A stretch of DNA of 64,000 nucleotides from Nocardioides sp. QY071 (GTDB lineage: Bacteria; Actinomycetota; Actinomycetes; Propionibacteriales; Nocardioidaceae), in contig NZ_CP124681.1 of the NCBI RefSeq assembly GCF_029961765.1, forward strand, positions 2,728,001 through 2,792,000, in the 5' to 3' direction. This document shows positions 1 to 7,269 of the stretch, one piece after another. The translations under genes were made by a program, and so were the position numbers. The notes under the pieces are model-generated. The model worked only from the letters and a program-made list of their open reading frames with translations, did no database searches and was not told where the DNA came from. The first letter of the stretch is position 1. The number at the start of each line of letters is the position of its first letter.

Positions 1-1
1 C

Positions 2-847
2 GGCCGCCCCATCGTGCTCACCGAGCGCGGCGACACGGTCACCGAGAACGCACTGATGGCGGCCGCCCTGCACCCGGGCACCACCGTCATCCGCAACGCC
101 TCGTCCAACTACATGGTCCAGGACCTGTGCTTCTACCTGCAGGCACTCGGCGTCGAGGTCGACGGCATCGGTACGACCACCCTCACCGTCACCGGCCGCG
201 AGTCGATCGACGTCGACGTCGACTACTCCCCCAGCGAGGACCCGATCGAGGCGATGTCGCTGCTCGCCGCAGCGATCGTGACCCGCTCCGAGATCACCGT
301 GCAGCGCGCACCGATCGAGTTCCTCGAGATCGAGCTGGCCGTCCTCGAGGGGATGGGCTTCCGCTACGACCTGTCCGAGGAGTACCTCGCCGCCAACGGC
401 CGCACCCGCCTGGTCGACATCACCACGCACCCCTCCGACCTGGTGGCGCCGGGCGACAAGATCCACCCGATGCCGTTCCCCGGCCTCAACATCGACAACC
501 TGCCCTTCTTCGCGGTGATCGCCGCGGTGGCCGAGGGCACGACGTACCTCCACGACTGGGTCTACGACAACCGGGCGATCTACCTCACCGAGCTCAACAA
601 GCTCGGCGGCCGGGTCACGCTGCTCGACCCCCACCGGGTGCAGATCGACGGACCGACGTCGTGGACCGGCACCGAGCTGGTCTGCCCGCCGGCCCTGCGG
701 CCCGCGGTCGTCGTGCTCCTCGCGATGCTGGCCAGCAAGGGCACCTCGGTGCTGCGCAGCACCTACGTGATCCACCGCGGCTACGAGGACCTCGCCGAGC
801 GGCTCAGCTCGCTCGGCGCGGACATCGAGACCTTCCGCGACATCTGA
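2..847 (+). CDS. MurA-like enolpyruvyl transferase, C-terminal part (5' end outside window)
   Basis: The reading frame is open from the first bases of the window, so this is the last 281 residues of a longer gene. It has the alternating strand-helix pattern of the EPSP synthase/MurA fold and ends with a typical closing segment around GYEDLAERLSSLGA. MurA transfers enolpyruvate from PEP to UDP-GlcNAc, the first committed step of peptidoglycan synthesis in the cytosol. The usual MurA segment around PGFPTDxQ is replaced here by PMPFPGLNIDNLPFF, so this looks like the divergent actinobacterial MurA paralogue, not the canonical enzyme; its substrate is therefore uncertain. The active-site cysteine region is outside the window. 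The stop codon overlaps the next start by one base (TGATG), so the two are probably translated together. Confidence 0.8.
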   Translation, partial: GRPIVLTERGDTVTENALMAAALHPGTTVIRNASSNYMVQDLCFYLQALGVEVDGIGTTTLTVTGRESIDVDVDYSPSEDPIEAMSLLAAAIVTRSEITVQRAPIEFLEIELAVLEGMGFRYDLSEEYLAANGRTRLVDITTHPSDLVAPGDKIHPMPFPGLNIDNLPFFAVIAAVAEGTTYLHDWVYDNRAIYLTELNKLGGRVTLLDPHRVQIDGPTSWTGTELVCPPALRPAVVVLLAMLASKGTSVLRSTYVIHRGYEDLAERLSSLGADIETFRDI

Positions 848-1638
848 TGCCCTACCTCGCCCCGGGCAAGGTGCTGGCCTTCGCCCATCGCGGCGGCGCC
901 TACCACCCCGAGATCGAGGGCCTCGAGAACACCCTCGCCGCGTTCCGGCACGCCGCCACGCTCGGCTACGACTACCTCGAGACCGACGTCCACCTGACCG
1001 CCGACGGCGTGCTGCTGGCGTTCCACGACGAGGTGCTGGACCGGGTGACCGACCAGCAGGGCGCGGTCCGCGACCTCACCCTGGCCGACGTACGCCGGGC
1101 CCGGATCGGCGGCCGCGAGCAGGTCCCGACCCTGGTCGACCTGCTCGACGCGTTCCCGGACGCCCGGTTCAACATCGACCTCAAGGCCGACGGCGCGGTC
1201 GACGCGCTGGCCGACCTGGTCCGCGAGCGCGGCCTGTGGGACCGGCTGCTGGTCGCGTCCTTCTCGCGCCGGCGGATCCGCCGGTTCCGGGACCTGACCG
1301 ACGGACGGGTGCCGACGGCCGCCGACCCGTGGCAGATCGTGGCGTTCCGGCTCTCTCCCAGCGTCCGGGTGGCCCGGCTGATCGCGGGCGACGGCTTCGC
1401 CGCCTTCCAGGTGCCGCACCGGCAGCGCGGGCTCACCGTCACGACGCCCGGCTTCGTGCGCCGGGCCCACGCCGCGGGCCACCAGGTGCACGTGTGGACC
1501 ATCGACGACCCGGCCGAGATGACCACCCTGCTCGACCGCGGCGTCGACGGAATCTTCACGGACCGCACCGATCTGCTCAAGGATGTCCTCCAGGGACGCG
1601 GCCAGTGGTGGTCCGCGCAGGGAGGGACATCAGCATGA
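847..1638 (+). CDS. Glycerophosphodiester phosphodiesterase (GDPD/UgpQ type)
   Basis: 263 residues, one GDPD domain spanning nearly the whole protein and no signal peptide, so it is cytosolic. The family hydrolyses glycerophosphodiesters to glycerol-3-phosphate plus an alcohol. Visible hallmarks are AHRGG (residues 13-17), a nearby EN-T, the metal-binding ETDVHLTADG (around 41-50) followed by the FHDE histidine, and the closing GVDGIFTDR. The ATG at 847 overlaps the stop of the MurA-like gene, and the gene's own stop overlaps the next start by four bases, so it is the middle gene of a tight three-gene run. Substrate preference cannot be read from sequence. Confidence 0.88.
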   Translation: MPYLAPGKVLAFAHRGGAYHPEIEGLENTLAAFRHAATLGYDYLETDVHLTADGVLLAFHDEVLDRVTDQQGAVRDLTLADVRRARIGGREQVPTLVDLLDAFPDARFNIDLKADGAVDALADLVRERGLWDRLLVASFSRRRIRRFRDLTDGRVPTAADPWQIVAFRLSPSVRVARLIAGDGFAAFQVPHRQRGLTVTTPGFVRRAHAAGHQVHVWTIDDPAEMTTLLDRGVDGIFTDRTDLLKDVLQGRGQWWSAQGGTSA

Positions 1639-2990
1639 ACGCATCGGCGCCCATCGCCGACCTGGGGCCGCTCAACCGCGCCCGGGAGCAGCGGGCCTGG
1701 TACTTCACCGACTGGGCTGCATCGGCGTTCCAGACGACCGTCGCGGGCGTGCTGTTCGCGCCCTACCTGATCTCGGTGGCCGAGAACGCAGTCGGCGAGC
1801 ACGGGCGGATCCACCTGCTGGGCCTGTCCATCGCGCCGGGCTCGCTGCCGTCGTACGTCATCACGCTGTCGACGGTGCTCAGCGTCTTCTTCTACCCGGT
1901 GATCGGCGCCTACGCCGACCGGATCGCTCGCAAGCCCGACCTCCTGGTCGCCTTCTCGTGGCTCGGCGCGGCCGCGGCCGGCGGCCTGTTCTTCATGAGC
2001 GGCGAGAACTGGCTCTACGGAAGCATCGCGTTCATCGTCGCCAACCTCGCCGGAGGCGCCGCCATCGTGGTCAGCGACTCGATCCTGCCGGTCATCTCGA
2101 CCGAGGACGAGCGCGACCGGGTGTCGTCGAACGGCTGGGCCTACGGGTACGCCGGCGGCGGGCTGCTGCTCGCCGTGAACTTCCTGGTCGTCAGCTTCCA
2201 CGACGCGCTCGGGCTCGACAAGGAGATGGCCGTCCGGCTGTCCCTGCTGTCGGCGGCGGTGTGGTGGGCGGCCTTCATGGTCATCCCGTGGCGCGGCATC
2301 CGCCGACACGAGCCGGTCGCCGTGGAGGCGGTCGAGGGTGGCGTGCTGACCCGGTCGTTCGGCCAGCTGTGGGCCACGCTGAAGGACCTGCGCAACTACC
2401 CGGTCGCGCTGACCTTCCTGGCGGCCTACCTGTTCTTCAACGACGGCATCCAGACCGTCATCAACTCCGCCTCGACCTTCGGCACCAAGGAGCTCGGGTT
2501 CGGCGACGGGTTCGTGCTCGGCACCTACCTGCTGGTCCAGCTCGTCGGTATCGGCGGCGCGATCCTGTTCGCCCGCGTGGCCGGCCGCCTCGGCGCCAAG
2601 AAGGTGATCCTCGGCGGCCTGGTTGGCTGGATGGCGATCGTGACGGTGGCGCTCGTCGTGCCCGAGAAGACGATGGTGCCGTTCCTGCTGCTCGGCGTCG
2701 CGATCGGCATCGTGCTGGGCGGCACCCAGGCGCTGGCGCGGTCCTACTTCTCTCTGTTCATCCCGCGCGGCAAGGAGGCGGAGTACTTCAGCCTCTACCA
2801 CGCGATGGACCGCGGCACCTCGTGGTTCGGCACGCTCACCTTCGGCCTCGTCTACCAGTTCGCCGACTCCTACCGACCGGCGATCTTCGCCCTCATCGCG
2901 TTCTTCGTGCTCGGCGGCCTGCTCCTGCTGCGCGTCGACACCGAGCGCGGCATCCGCGAGGCCGGCAACGCCCGGCCGGCGGTCATCTAG
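1635..2990 (+). CDS. MFS transporter, UMF1/Atg22-like family
   Basis: 451 residues with about twelve hydrophobic segments. It opens with the REQRAWYFTDWAASAF stretch typical of the UMF1 family of major facilitator proteins (RAWYxYDWAxSAF type) and has the loop motif YADRIARKPDLL after the second helix. Members are related to yeast vacuolar amino-acid exporter Atg22; bacterial substrates are mostly unknown, so no substrate is assigned. The ATG at 1635 overlaps the upstream GDPD stop (ATGA), indicating translational coupling. A 113-bp gap with its own promoter-like sequence follows before rbpA, so it is probably the last gene of this operon. Confidence 0.85.
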   Translation: MNASAPIADLGPLNRAREQRAWYFTDWAASAFQTTVAGVLFAPYLISVAENAVGEHGRIHLLGLSIAPGSLPSYVITLSTVLSVFFYPVIGAYADRIARKPDLLVAFSWLGAAAAGGLFFMSGENWLYGSIAFIVANLAGGAAIVVSDSILPVISTEDERDRVSSNGWAYGYAGGGLLLAVNFLVVSFHDALGLDKEMAVRLSLLSAAVWWAAFMVIPWRGIRRHEPVAVEAVEGGVLTRSFGQLWATLKDLRNYPVALTFLAAYLFFNDGIQTVINSASTFGTKELGFGDGFVLGTYLLVQLVGIGGAILFARVAGRLGAKKVILGGLVGWMAIVTVALVVPEKTMVPFLLLGVAIGIVLGGTQALARSYFSLFIPRGKEAEYFSLYHAMDRGTSWFGTLTFGLVYQFADSYRPAIFALIAFFVLGGLLLLRVDTERGIREAGNARPAVI

Positions 2991-3043
2991 GACGCCGATC
3001 CGACACGACCAGGACGGGGTCCCGACCTGCTCGGTTCCGGATT

Positions 3044-3069
3044 GGAACCTTTTCGGGCTGGGTAGCGTT
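3044..3069 (+). promoter_or_regulatory. Candidate SigR/SigH-type promoter of rbpA
   Basis: GGAAC at 3044-3048 is followed by GTT at 3067-3069, an 18-nt spacing that fits the GGAAT-N18-GTT pattern recognised by actinobacterial redox/stress ECF sigma factors of the SigR type. rbpA is a known SigR target in Streptomyces. A strong Shine-Dalgarno stretch (GGGAGGTGGAG, 3089-3099) follows, leaving an untranslated leader of about 25-30 nt. Assignment rests on the motif and on what is known for rbpA elsewhere. Confidence 0.45.
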
Positions 3070-3103
3070 GAGGGGATAGACGAAACATGGGAGGTGGAGT
3101 CTG

Positions 3104-3493
3104 ATGGCTGAGCGCACACTGCGCGGTGCCCGACTGGGGGGCCAGTCCTTCGAGGACGAGCGGGGTATCGAGTTCGCAGCCCGGCAGCAGGTCGGCTACA
3201 AGTGTCCCCAGGGGCACGAGTTCGAGATCACGATGTCCATCGAGGCCGAGGTCCCCGCCGTCTGGGAGTGCCCGCGTTGCGGCCTCGAGGCCGAGTCGAC
3301 CGCCGGCATCGAGCGCGAGGTGAAGGCCGAGAAGCCCCAGCGCACGCACTGGGACATGCTGCTCGAGCGCCGCTCCGAGAAGGAGCTGGAGGAGATCCTC
3401 ACCGAGCGCCTGGAGCTGCTGCGCGGCGGCGAGATCGGCCCGGCGCACCTGCACCGCGCCAACGCCCGCAAGAAGAAGCCGGCGAAGGCCTGA
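3104..3493 (+). CDS. rbpA: RNA polymerase-binding protein RbpA
   Basis: 129 residues, the usual length. RbpA is an essential actinobacterial factor that binds the principal sigma factor and RNA polymerase, stabilises open complexes and lowers rifampicin sensitivity. The N-terminal tail (RTLRGARLGGQSFEDE), the central RbpA core domain and the C-terminal sigma-interaction helix (THWDMLLERRSEKELEEIL) are all present. The core carries C-x3-H (CPQGH, about residues 34-38) and C-x2-C (CPRC), the zinc ligands of the Streptomyces protein that are lost in M. tuberculosis RbpA. The start has a strong ribosome site. The gene converges on fxsA. Confidence 0.96.
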   Translation: MAERTLRGARLGGQSFEDERGIEFAARQQVGYKCPQGHEFEITMSIEAEVPAVWECPRCGLEAESTAGIEREVKAEKPQRTHWDMLLERRSEKELEEILTERLELLRGGEIGPAHLHRANARKKKPAKA

Positions 3494-3505
3494 TCGACCG
3501 CTCGA

Positions 3506-3991
3506 TCACTGCTCGTCGATGACCTCGCCCCGGACCACGGTCGGTCCGGGGCGAGTGTCGTCTCCGGGCCCGGATGCCGGACCGTACGACACGGTGGCGC
3601 GCCGCGCGACCTGGCGGCCGGCGTACGACACCAGCAGGCCGCGGAACAGCGGACGGGTGACCGGCAGGATCAGCAGGATCCCGAGCACGTCGGTGACGAA
3701 GCCGGGGCTGAGCATGAACGCTCCGCCCAGTACGACGAGAGCGCCGTCGGCGAGCTCGCGGTGTGGGAGGCGACCGGTCTCGACCCGCTCGCGCAGTGCC
3801 TGCCAGGCCTTGCGTCCCTCGCGCTTGATCAGCCAGGCGCCGACGAGGCTGTCGAGGACGAGCAGCAGGATGGTCCACCAGGGCCCGATCACCTGGCCGA
3901 CCTTGATGAGCACGACGATCTCGAGGATCGGCATCACCACGAAGGCGAGGAACAGCAGCAACGCTGCCCGCCGGCTCCTCCGCCTGCTCAT
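3506..3991 (-). CDS. fxsA: FxsA family membrane protein
   Basis: 161 residues. The N-terminal two thirds match FxsA, a small inner-membrane protein named for suppressing F-plasmid exclusion of phage T7 in E. coli; its physiological role is unclear. Visible features are a first helix with MPILEIVVLIKVGQ, a second helix (WWTILLLVLDSLVGAWLIKREG), the family stretch ALVVLGGAFMLSPGFVTDVLG and a final RPLFR motif. The C-terminal 40 residues are hydrophilic and poorly conserved. The ATG is 21 bp after the ppm stop, with a GAGGCAGGG ribosome site, so it is probably co-transcribed with lnt and ppm. Confidence 0.88.
   Translation of the reverse strand: MSRRRSRRAALLLFLAFVVMPILEIVVLIKVGQVIGPWWTILLLVLDSLVGAWLIKREGRKAWQALRERVETGRLPHRELADGALVVLGGAFMLSPGFVTDVLGILLILPVTRPLFRGLLVSYAGRQVARRATVSYGPASGPGDDTRPGPTVVRGEVIDEQ
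3524..3555 (+). terminator. Terminator-like hairpin after rbpA, inside the end of fxsA
   Basis: A perfect 13-bp inverted repeat (CTCGCCCCGGACC at 3524-3536 and its complement at 3543-3555) encloses a 6-nt loop. It begins 31 nt after the rbpA stop and lies within the last codons of the convergent fxsA gene. There is no clear U-tract, which is common for actinobacterial terminators. It could end rbpA transcripts, or both transcripts. Confidence 0.5.
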
Positions 3992-4012
3992 CGCACCCTG
4001 CCTCTCAACTCG

Positions 4013-4810
4013 TCACCTCGTGTCCTGGAGCTCCCGGGTCGAGGCGACCTGCGGCTGGCCCTTGAACCGCTCCCAGCGCTGGCGCAGGCCCCACCAGGTG
4101 ATCCGCTTCAGCGACTCCAGGGCGACCTGGCCGCTCATCTTCGACTCGCCACGGACCCGCTCGACGAACTCGATCGGGACCTCGCGCACCGTCAGCCCGG
4201 CCTGCAGGGTCCGGGTGACCAGGTCGGTCTGGAAGACGTAGCCGGTCGAGCGGACCTCGTCGAGGCGGATGCGCTCCAGAGTGGAGCGGCGGAACAGCCG
4301 GTAGCCCGCGGTCGCGTCGCGCACCGCGATGCCCAGCAGCATCCGGACGTAGAGGTTGCCGCCGCGGGAGAGCAGCTCGCGCTGCCAGGGCCAGTTGACG
4401 ACCGAGCCGCCGGGGACCCAGCGAGACCCGATGACGAGGTCGGCGTCCTGCAGGCCCGCGAGCAGTCGCTGGAGCTGCTCGGGCTGGTGCGATCCGTCGG
4501 CGTCCATCTCGCCGATCACGTCGTAGCCGGCGTCGAGGGCCCAGCCGAAGCCGGCGAGGTACGCCGCGCCGAGGCCGCCCTTGGCGGTGCGGTGCAGGAC
4601 GTGGACCTGCGGGTCGGCCAGGGCGATGCCGTCGGCGACGGCGCCGGTGCCGTCGGGCGAGCCGTCGTCGACGACGAGCACGTCGACGTGCGGCTGGGCC
4701 GTGCGGACGCGCTCGACGATCCAGGCGATGTTGCTGGCCTCGTTGTAGGTCGGGATGACCATCACCGTGCGGCCCAGGGTGGAGTGCTGCTCAGACAACG
4801 GGTGCCTCAC
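4013..4810 (-). CDS. ppm: Polyprenol monophosphomannose synthase (GT2 family)
   Basis: 265 residues if the GTG at 4810 is used; a TTG at 4798 is an alternative. This cytosolic family-2 glycosyltransferase moves mannose from GDP-mannose to polyprenyl phosphate. The product supplies periplasmic mannosyltransferases (protein O-mannosylation, lipomannan). Seen: the nucleotide-binding start VMVIPTYNEASN, VDDGSPDGT, the DAD-type metal motif in EMDADGSHQPE, GSRWVPGG, and the W-rich closing region of DPM1-like enzymes. There are no C-terminal membrane helices, so it is the soluble form. The start lies within the end of lnt, an arrangement echoing the Lnt-Ppm1 fusion of M. tuberculosis and suggesting that the two act on the same lipoprotein traffic. 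Confidence 0.9.
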   Translation of the reverse strand: MRHPLSEQHSTLGRTVMVIPTYNEASNIAWIVERVRTAQPHVDVLVVDDGSPDGTGAVADGIALADPQVHVLHRTAKGGLGAAYLAGFGWALDAGYDVIGEMDADGSHQPEQLQRLLAGLQDADLVIGSRWVPGGSVVNWPWQRELLSRGGNLYVRMLLGIAVRDATAGYRLFRRSTLERIRLDEVRSTGYVFQTDLVTRTLQAGLTVREVPIEFVERVRGESKMSGQVALESLKRITWWGLRQRWERFKGQPQVASTRELQDTR

Positions 4811-6374
4811 TCGGGGTCGGGGAGAGCGCAGGCGGCTCCTCGGTGGGATCGCCCTGCGCGGGGCCATCGAACTGTCTCCTTCGACGGTACGCCACGGCAC
4901 CTGACACGAGAGCGGCGAGCGTCAGCAGGGTGAACATCCGGGTCGGCCATGCTCCCAGCCGCATCGCGGGGGTCAGCGCGGTGCTCAGCCCGACCTTCTC
5001 GACGAGCACGGCCGTGGTGCGTGGCTCGGCCGAGGCGACGACGCTGCCGTCGGGGGCGATCACTCCGCTCTGGCCGTTGGTGGACGCCACCGCCAGCCAC
5101 CGGCCCGCCTCGATGGCTCGCAGCCGGGTGATCGCGAACTGCTGCTCGATCTGGTGGGTGAAGATGAAGCTGGCGTTGCTGGTCTGCACGGTCAGCAGCT
5201 CGGCACCGTCGCGCACCTGCGGTGGCATCACGTCGTCGTAGGCGACGTCGAAGCAGATCGCGTCACCCACCCGCACCCCGGCGACCCGCAGCGGCGTGGT
5301 GCGGGTGCCGCTCTTCATGTCGCGCGTGATGAGGGCGAGCTGGCCGAACTTGGGGTTCCAGATGTCGCGGAAGGGGATGTACTCGCCGTACGGCACCGGG
5401 TGGTGCTTGGTGTAGCGGTCCCCCGGCCCGGTCTGCGGGTCCCACACGACGCCCTGGTTGAGGACGTACTTGCGACCACCGTCGACGATCCCGCCCACCA
5501 CGACGGGCACCTGCGCCGCGTCGACCGCCTCCCGGATCCCGGAGTTGACCTGACCGGGCTCGAACGGGTCGACGGCGGTCGAGTTCTCGGGCCAGAGCAC
5601 GAAGTCCGGCTCGGGCACCCTGCCGGCGGCGGCGTCGGCCGCGAGCCGCACCGTCGCGTCGACGTGGTTGCGGGTGACCTGCTCGTGGTCCCACAGGATG
5701 TCGTTGCCCGGGCCGGGCACGTCACCCTGGACGACCGCCACCGTGGTGGAGCCGGTCTGCGGGACGTCGTACGCAAGCACGGCGGGGGTCACCAGCAACG
5801 CGAGGACGCCGACGGCCGCCGCGGCCCACACCCGCCGGCGCTCGCGGGCCAGGGCCGCCTCGGCGAACCGGGCCAGGCAGAAGCCGGACAGGGCGAGCAG
5901 GAAGGAGAGGCCGGTCATGCCGACGTACGCGACGGCGGGGGCGGCGGGGGTGTCGATCGCGGCGAACGCCAGCCGGCCCCACGGCATCCCGCTGAAGGGC
6001 CACCCGCTGCGGACCGTCTCCATGGTCGTCCACGCGGCGGCCAGCCACAGCGGCCAGCCGGGCAGCCGGCGCAGCAGCGGCACGGCCAGGCCGAGCAGGC
6101 CGTAGAACAGGGCCTCGACGCTCGAGAGGGCCAGCCAGGCGTCGGCCCCGATCGAGTCCTTCATCCAGGAGATGTGGCTGAAGTAGAACACCACGCCGAA
6201 GACCAGGCCGACCAGGCCGGAGCGGCGTACGGCCAGCCCGCGGGTCGCGAGCGCGAAGCAGGCCACGCCGAGCGGCAGCAGCCACGGCAGCGCCACCGGC
6301 TCGTAGGAGGCGGTCAGCAGCACGCCGCCGACGGCGGCGAGGCCGACGGCCGGGATGAGGGGGCGCTGCACCAC
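4791..6374 (-). CDS. lnt: Apolipoprotein N-acyltransferase
   Basis: 527 residues: about six N-terminal membrane helices, then a periplasmic carbon-nitrogen hydrolase domain (about 205-470), one more helix (about 478-497) and a proline-rich cytosolic tail. Lnt adds the third acyl chain to the N-terminal cysteine of lipoproteins. The catalytic triad is visible: Glu263 in LWPENS, Lys323 in YTKHHPVPYGE and Cys374 in DAICFDVAYDD. The GTG start sits 6 nt after a TAGCCT box (6381-6386), so the message is probably leaderless. The gene overlaps ppm. The 30-residue Pro/Glu tail is in the position where mycobacterial proteins carry a fused Ppm domain. Confidence 0.93.
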   Translation of the reverse strand: MVQRPLIPAVGLAAVGGVLLTASYEPVALPWLLPLGVACFALATRGLAVRRSGLVGLVFGVVFYFSHISWMKDSIGADAWLALSSVEALFYGLLGLAVPLLRRLPGWPLWLAAAWTTMETVRSGWPFSGMPWGRLAFAAIDTPAAPAVAYVGMTGLSFLLALSGFCLARFAEAALARERRRVWAAAAVGVLALLVTPAVLAYDVPQTGSTTVAVVQGDVPGPGNDILWDHEQVTRNHVDATVRLAADAAAGRVPEPDFVLWPENSTAVDPFEPGQVNSGIREAVDAAQVPVVVGGIVDGGRKYVLNQGVVWDPQTGPGDRYTKHHPVPYGEYIPFRDIWNPKFGQLALITRDMKSGTRTTPLRVAGVRVGDAICFDVAYDDVMPPQVRDGAELLTVQTSNASFIFTHQIEQQFAITRLRAIEAGRWLAVASTNGQSGVIAPDGSVVASAEPRTTAVLVEKVGLSTALTPAMRLGAWPTRMFTLLTLAALVSGAVAYRRRRQFDGPAQGDPTEEPPALSPTPSEAPVV

Positions 6375-6669
6375 GGCGTAAGGCTAGACGAGGCCCGGGT
6401 GCGCGCTTGCAGGTGTCGGAAGGACCCGGGCCACCTTCGGACCATCCCGGCTCCCGACTGGCTGCCGACGCCCGCGACGTTGTCTAGGGAGACCCGGGCC
6501 CTTCCGGCTCGCTCTCGAGGAGCGAACCGACCTCCGCGAACCGTCCCCGTGCGGAGCTGGTGCTACTCCGCCGACATACGGCCACTCGGACGTCGGTCCG
6601 CCGGCCACGACCTGCACGAGCGAACGACTCCGTACTCTGGTGACGCGCACCACATCTGTCAACCGCCGC
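6375..6669. other. Intergenic gap without a recognisable gene
   Basis: Nearly 300 bp between the lnt start and the inverted repeat at 6670. The left edge holds the lnt promoter (6381-6386). Frames that are open here lack codon bias and ribosome sites. The phrase GACCCGGGCC occurs near 6424 and again near 6490, but I see no ordered repeat and no tRNA-like fold. Confidence 0.5.
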
Positions 6670-6703
6670 CTGACCTGCGGTGATACACGTTCCCGCAGGT
6701 CAG
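6670..6703. repeat. Perfect 11-bp inverted repeat in the gap before the Lrp gene
   Basis: CTGACCTGCGG at 6670-6680 and its exact complement at 6693-6703 flank a 12-nt spacer. It lies about 70 bp beyond the stop of the Lrp-type gene in a stretch with no coding sequence. It could be a regulator operator, a stem-loop of an unrecognised small RNA or a second terminator for the Lrp transcript. Confidence 0.5.
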
Positions 6704-6750
6704 CGAGGGCTCCGCGAACCGCAAGATCTCGCAAAAAGTCGACCGATCAG

Positions 6751-6775
6751 CGGCGTGTCGCACGGCGACACGCCG
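6751..6775 (-). terminator. Terminator hairpin of the Lrp-family gene
   Basis: Perfect 11-bp stem (6751-6761 with 6765-6775) and a 3-nt loop, beginning one base after the stop codon. On the minus strand five consecutive U follow 13 nt later (6737-6733), so it resembles an intrinsic terminator with a displaced U-tract. Confidence 0.7.
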
Positions 6776-6776
6776 G

Positions 6777-7241
6777 TCAGTGACCGACGGGACGGTTCTC
6801 GTAGTACGTCGACAGGACGATCGTCGTGCGCGTCGAGACGTTGGCCGCCGCGCGGATGCGGCCCAGCAGCAGCTCCAGCTCGACGGGGCTGGTGGTGCGC
6901 ACCTTGAGGAGGTAGGACTCCTCCCCCGCGACCGACCAGCACGACTCGATCTCGGGGATGTCGACCAGCCGCTCGGGGCAGTCGTCGGGCTGCGAGGGGT
7001 CGATCGGGCGGATCGCGATGAACGAGGTGAGCGGTACGCCGATCTCGGCGTAGTTGACCGTGGCGCCGTAGCCGAGGATCAGGCCGCGCTGCTCGAGGCG
7101 CTTGACCCGCTGGTGCACCGCGGAGGTGGACAGCCCCGTGGCCCGACCGAGGTCGGTGTAGGACATCCGGCCGTCCTTGGCCAGGAGCTCCAGGATCTGC
7201 CGGTCCGTCGCCTCGACAGCTGGATTGATGCTCTGACTCAC
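6777..7241 (-). CDS. Lrp/AsnC family transcriptional regulator
   Basis: 154 residues: an N-terminal helix-turn-helix (about 12-60, DRQILELLAKDGRMSYTDLGRATGLSTSAVHQRVKRLE) and a C-terminal RAM effector-binding domain (about 70-150). Such proteins form octamers that respond to amino acids. The first codon is GTG, 7 nt after a TAGGCT box shared with the divergent exonuclease promoter, so a leaderless message is likely. It stands alone, with its own terminator. The ligand cannot be predicted; in M. tuberculosis no Lrp gene lies at this place, as far as I recall, so this may be a local addition. Confidence 0.92.
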   Translation of the reverse strand: MSQSINPAVEATDRQILELLAKDGRMSYTDLGRATGLSTSAVHQRVKRLEQRGLILGYGATVNYAEIGVPLTSFIAIRPIDPSQPDDCPERLVDIPEIESCWSVAGEESYLLKVRTTSPVELELLLGRIRAAANVSTRTTIVLSTYYENRPVGH

Positions 7242-7248
7242 ATCGCGC

Positions 7249-7261
7249 AGCCTAATAGGCT
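7249..7261. promoter_or_regulatory. Palindromic pair of overlapping divergent -10 boxes (Lrp gene / exonuclease)
   Basis: The 13-bp palindrome AGCCTAATAGGCT holds TAGGCT on both strands. On the plus strand it ends 8 nt before the exonuclease ATG; on the minus strand it ends 7 nt before the Lrp GTG. Both genes could therefore be transcribed leaderless from competing promoters, and an Lrp dimer binding the palindrome would repress both. Confidence 0.55.
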
Positions 7262-7269
7262 GTGCCGCG

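Noticed and set aside
972..3119. Long minus-strand frame across the GDPD and MFS genes
   Set aside because: Low-complexity Arg/Asp/His composition typical of antisense frames in high-GC DNA; no ribosome site or domain.
6384..6734. A 116-codon minus-strand frame in the gap before the Lrp gene
   Set aside because: No ribosome site, no family similarity, wrong codon bias, and it would overlap the lnt promoter region.
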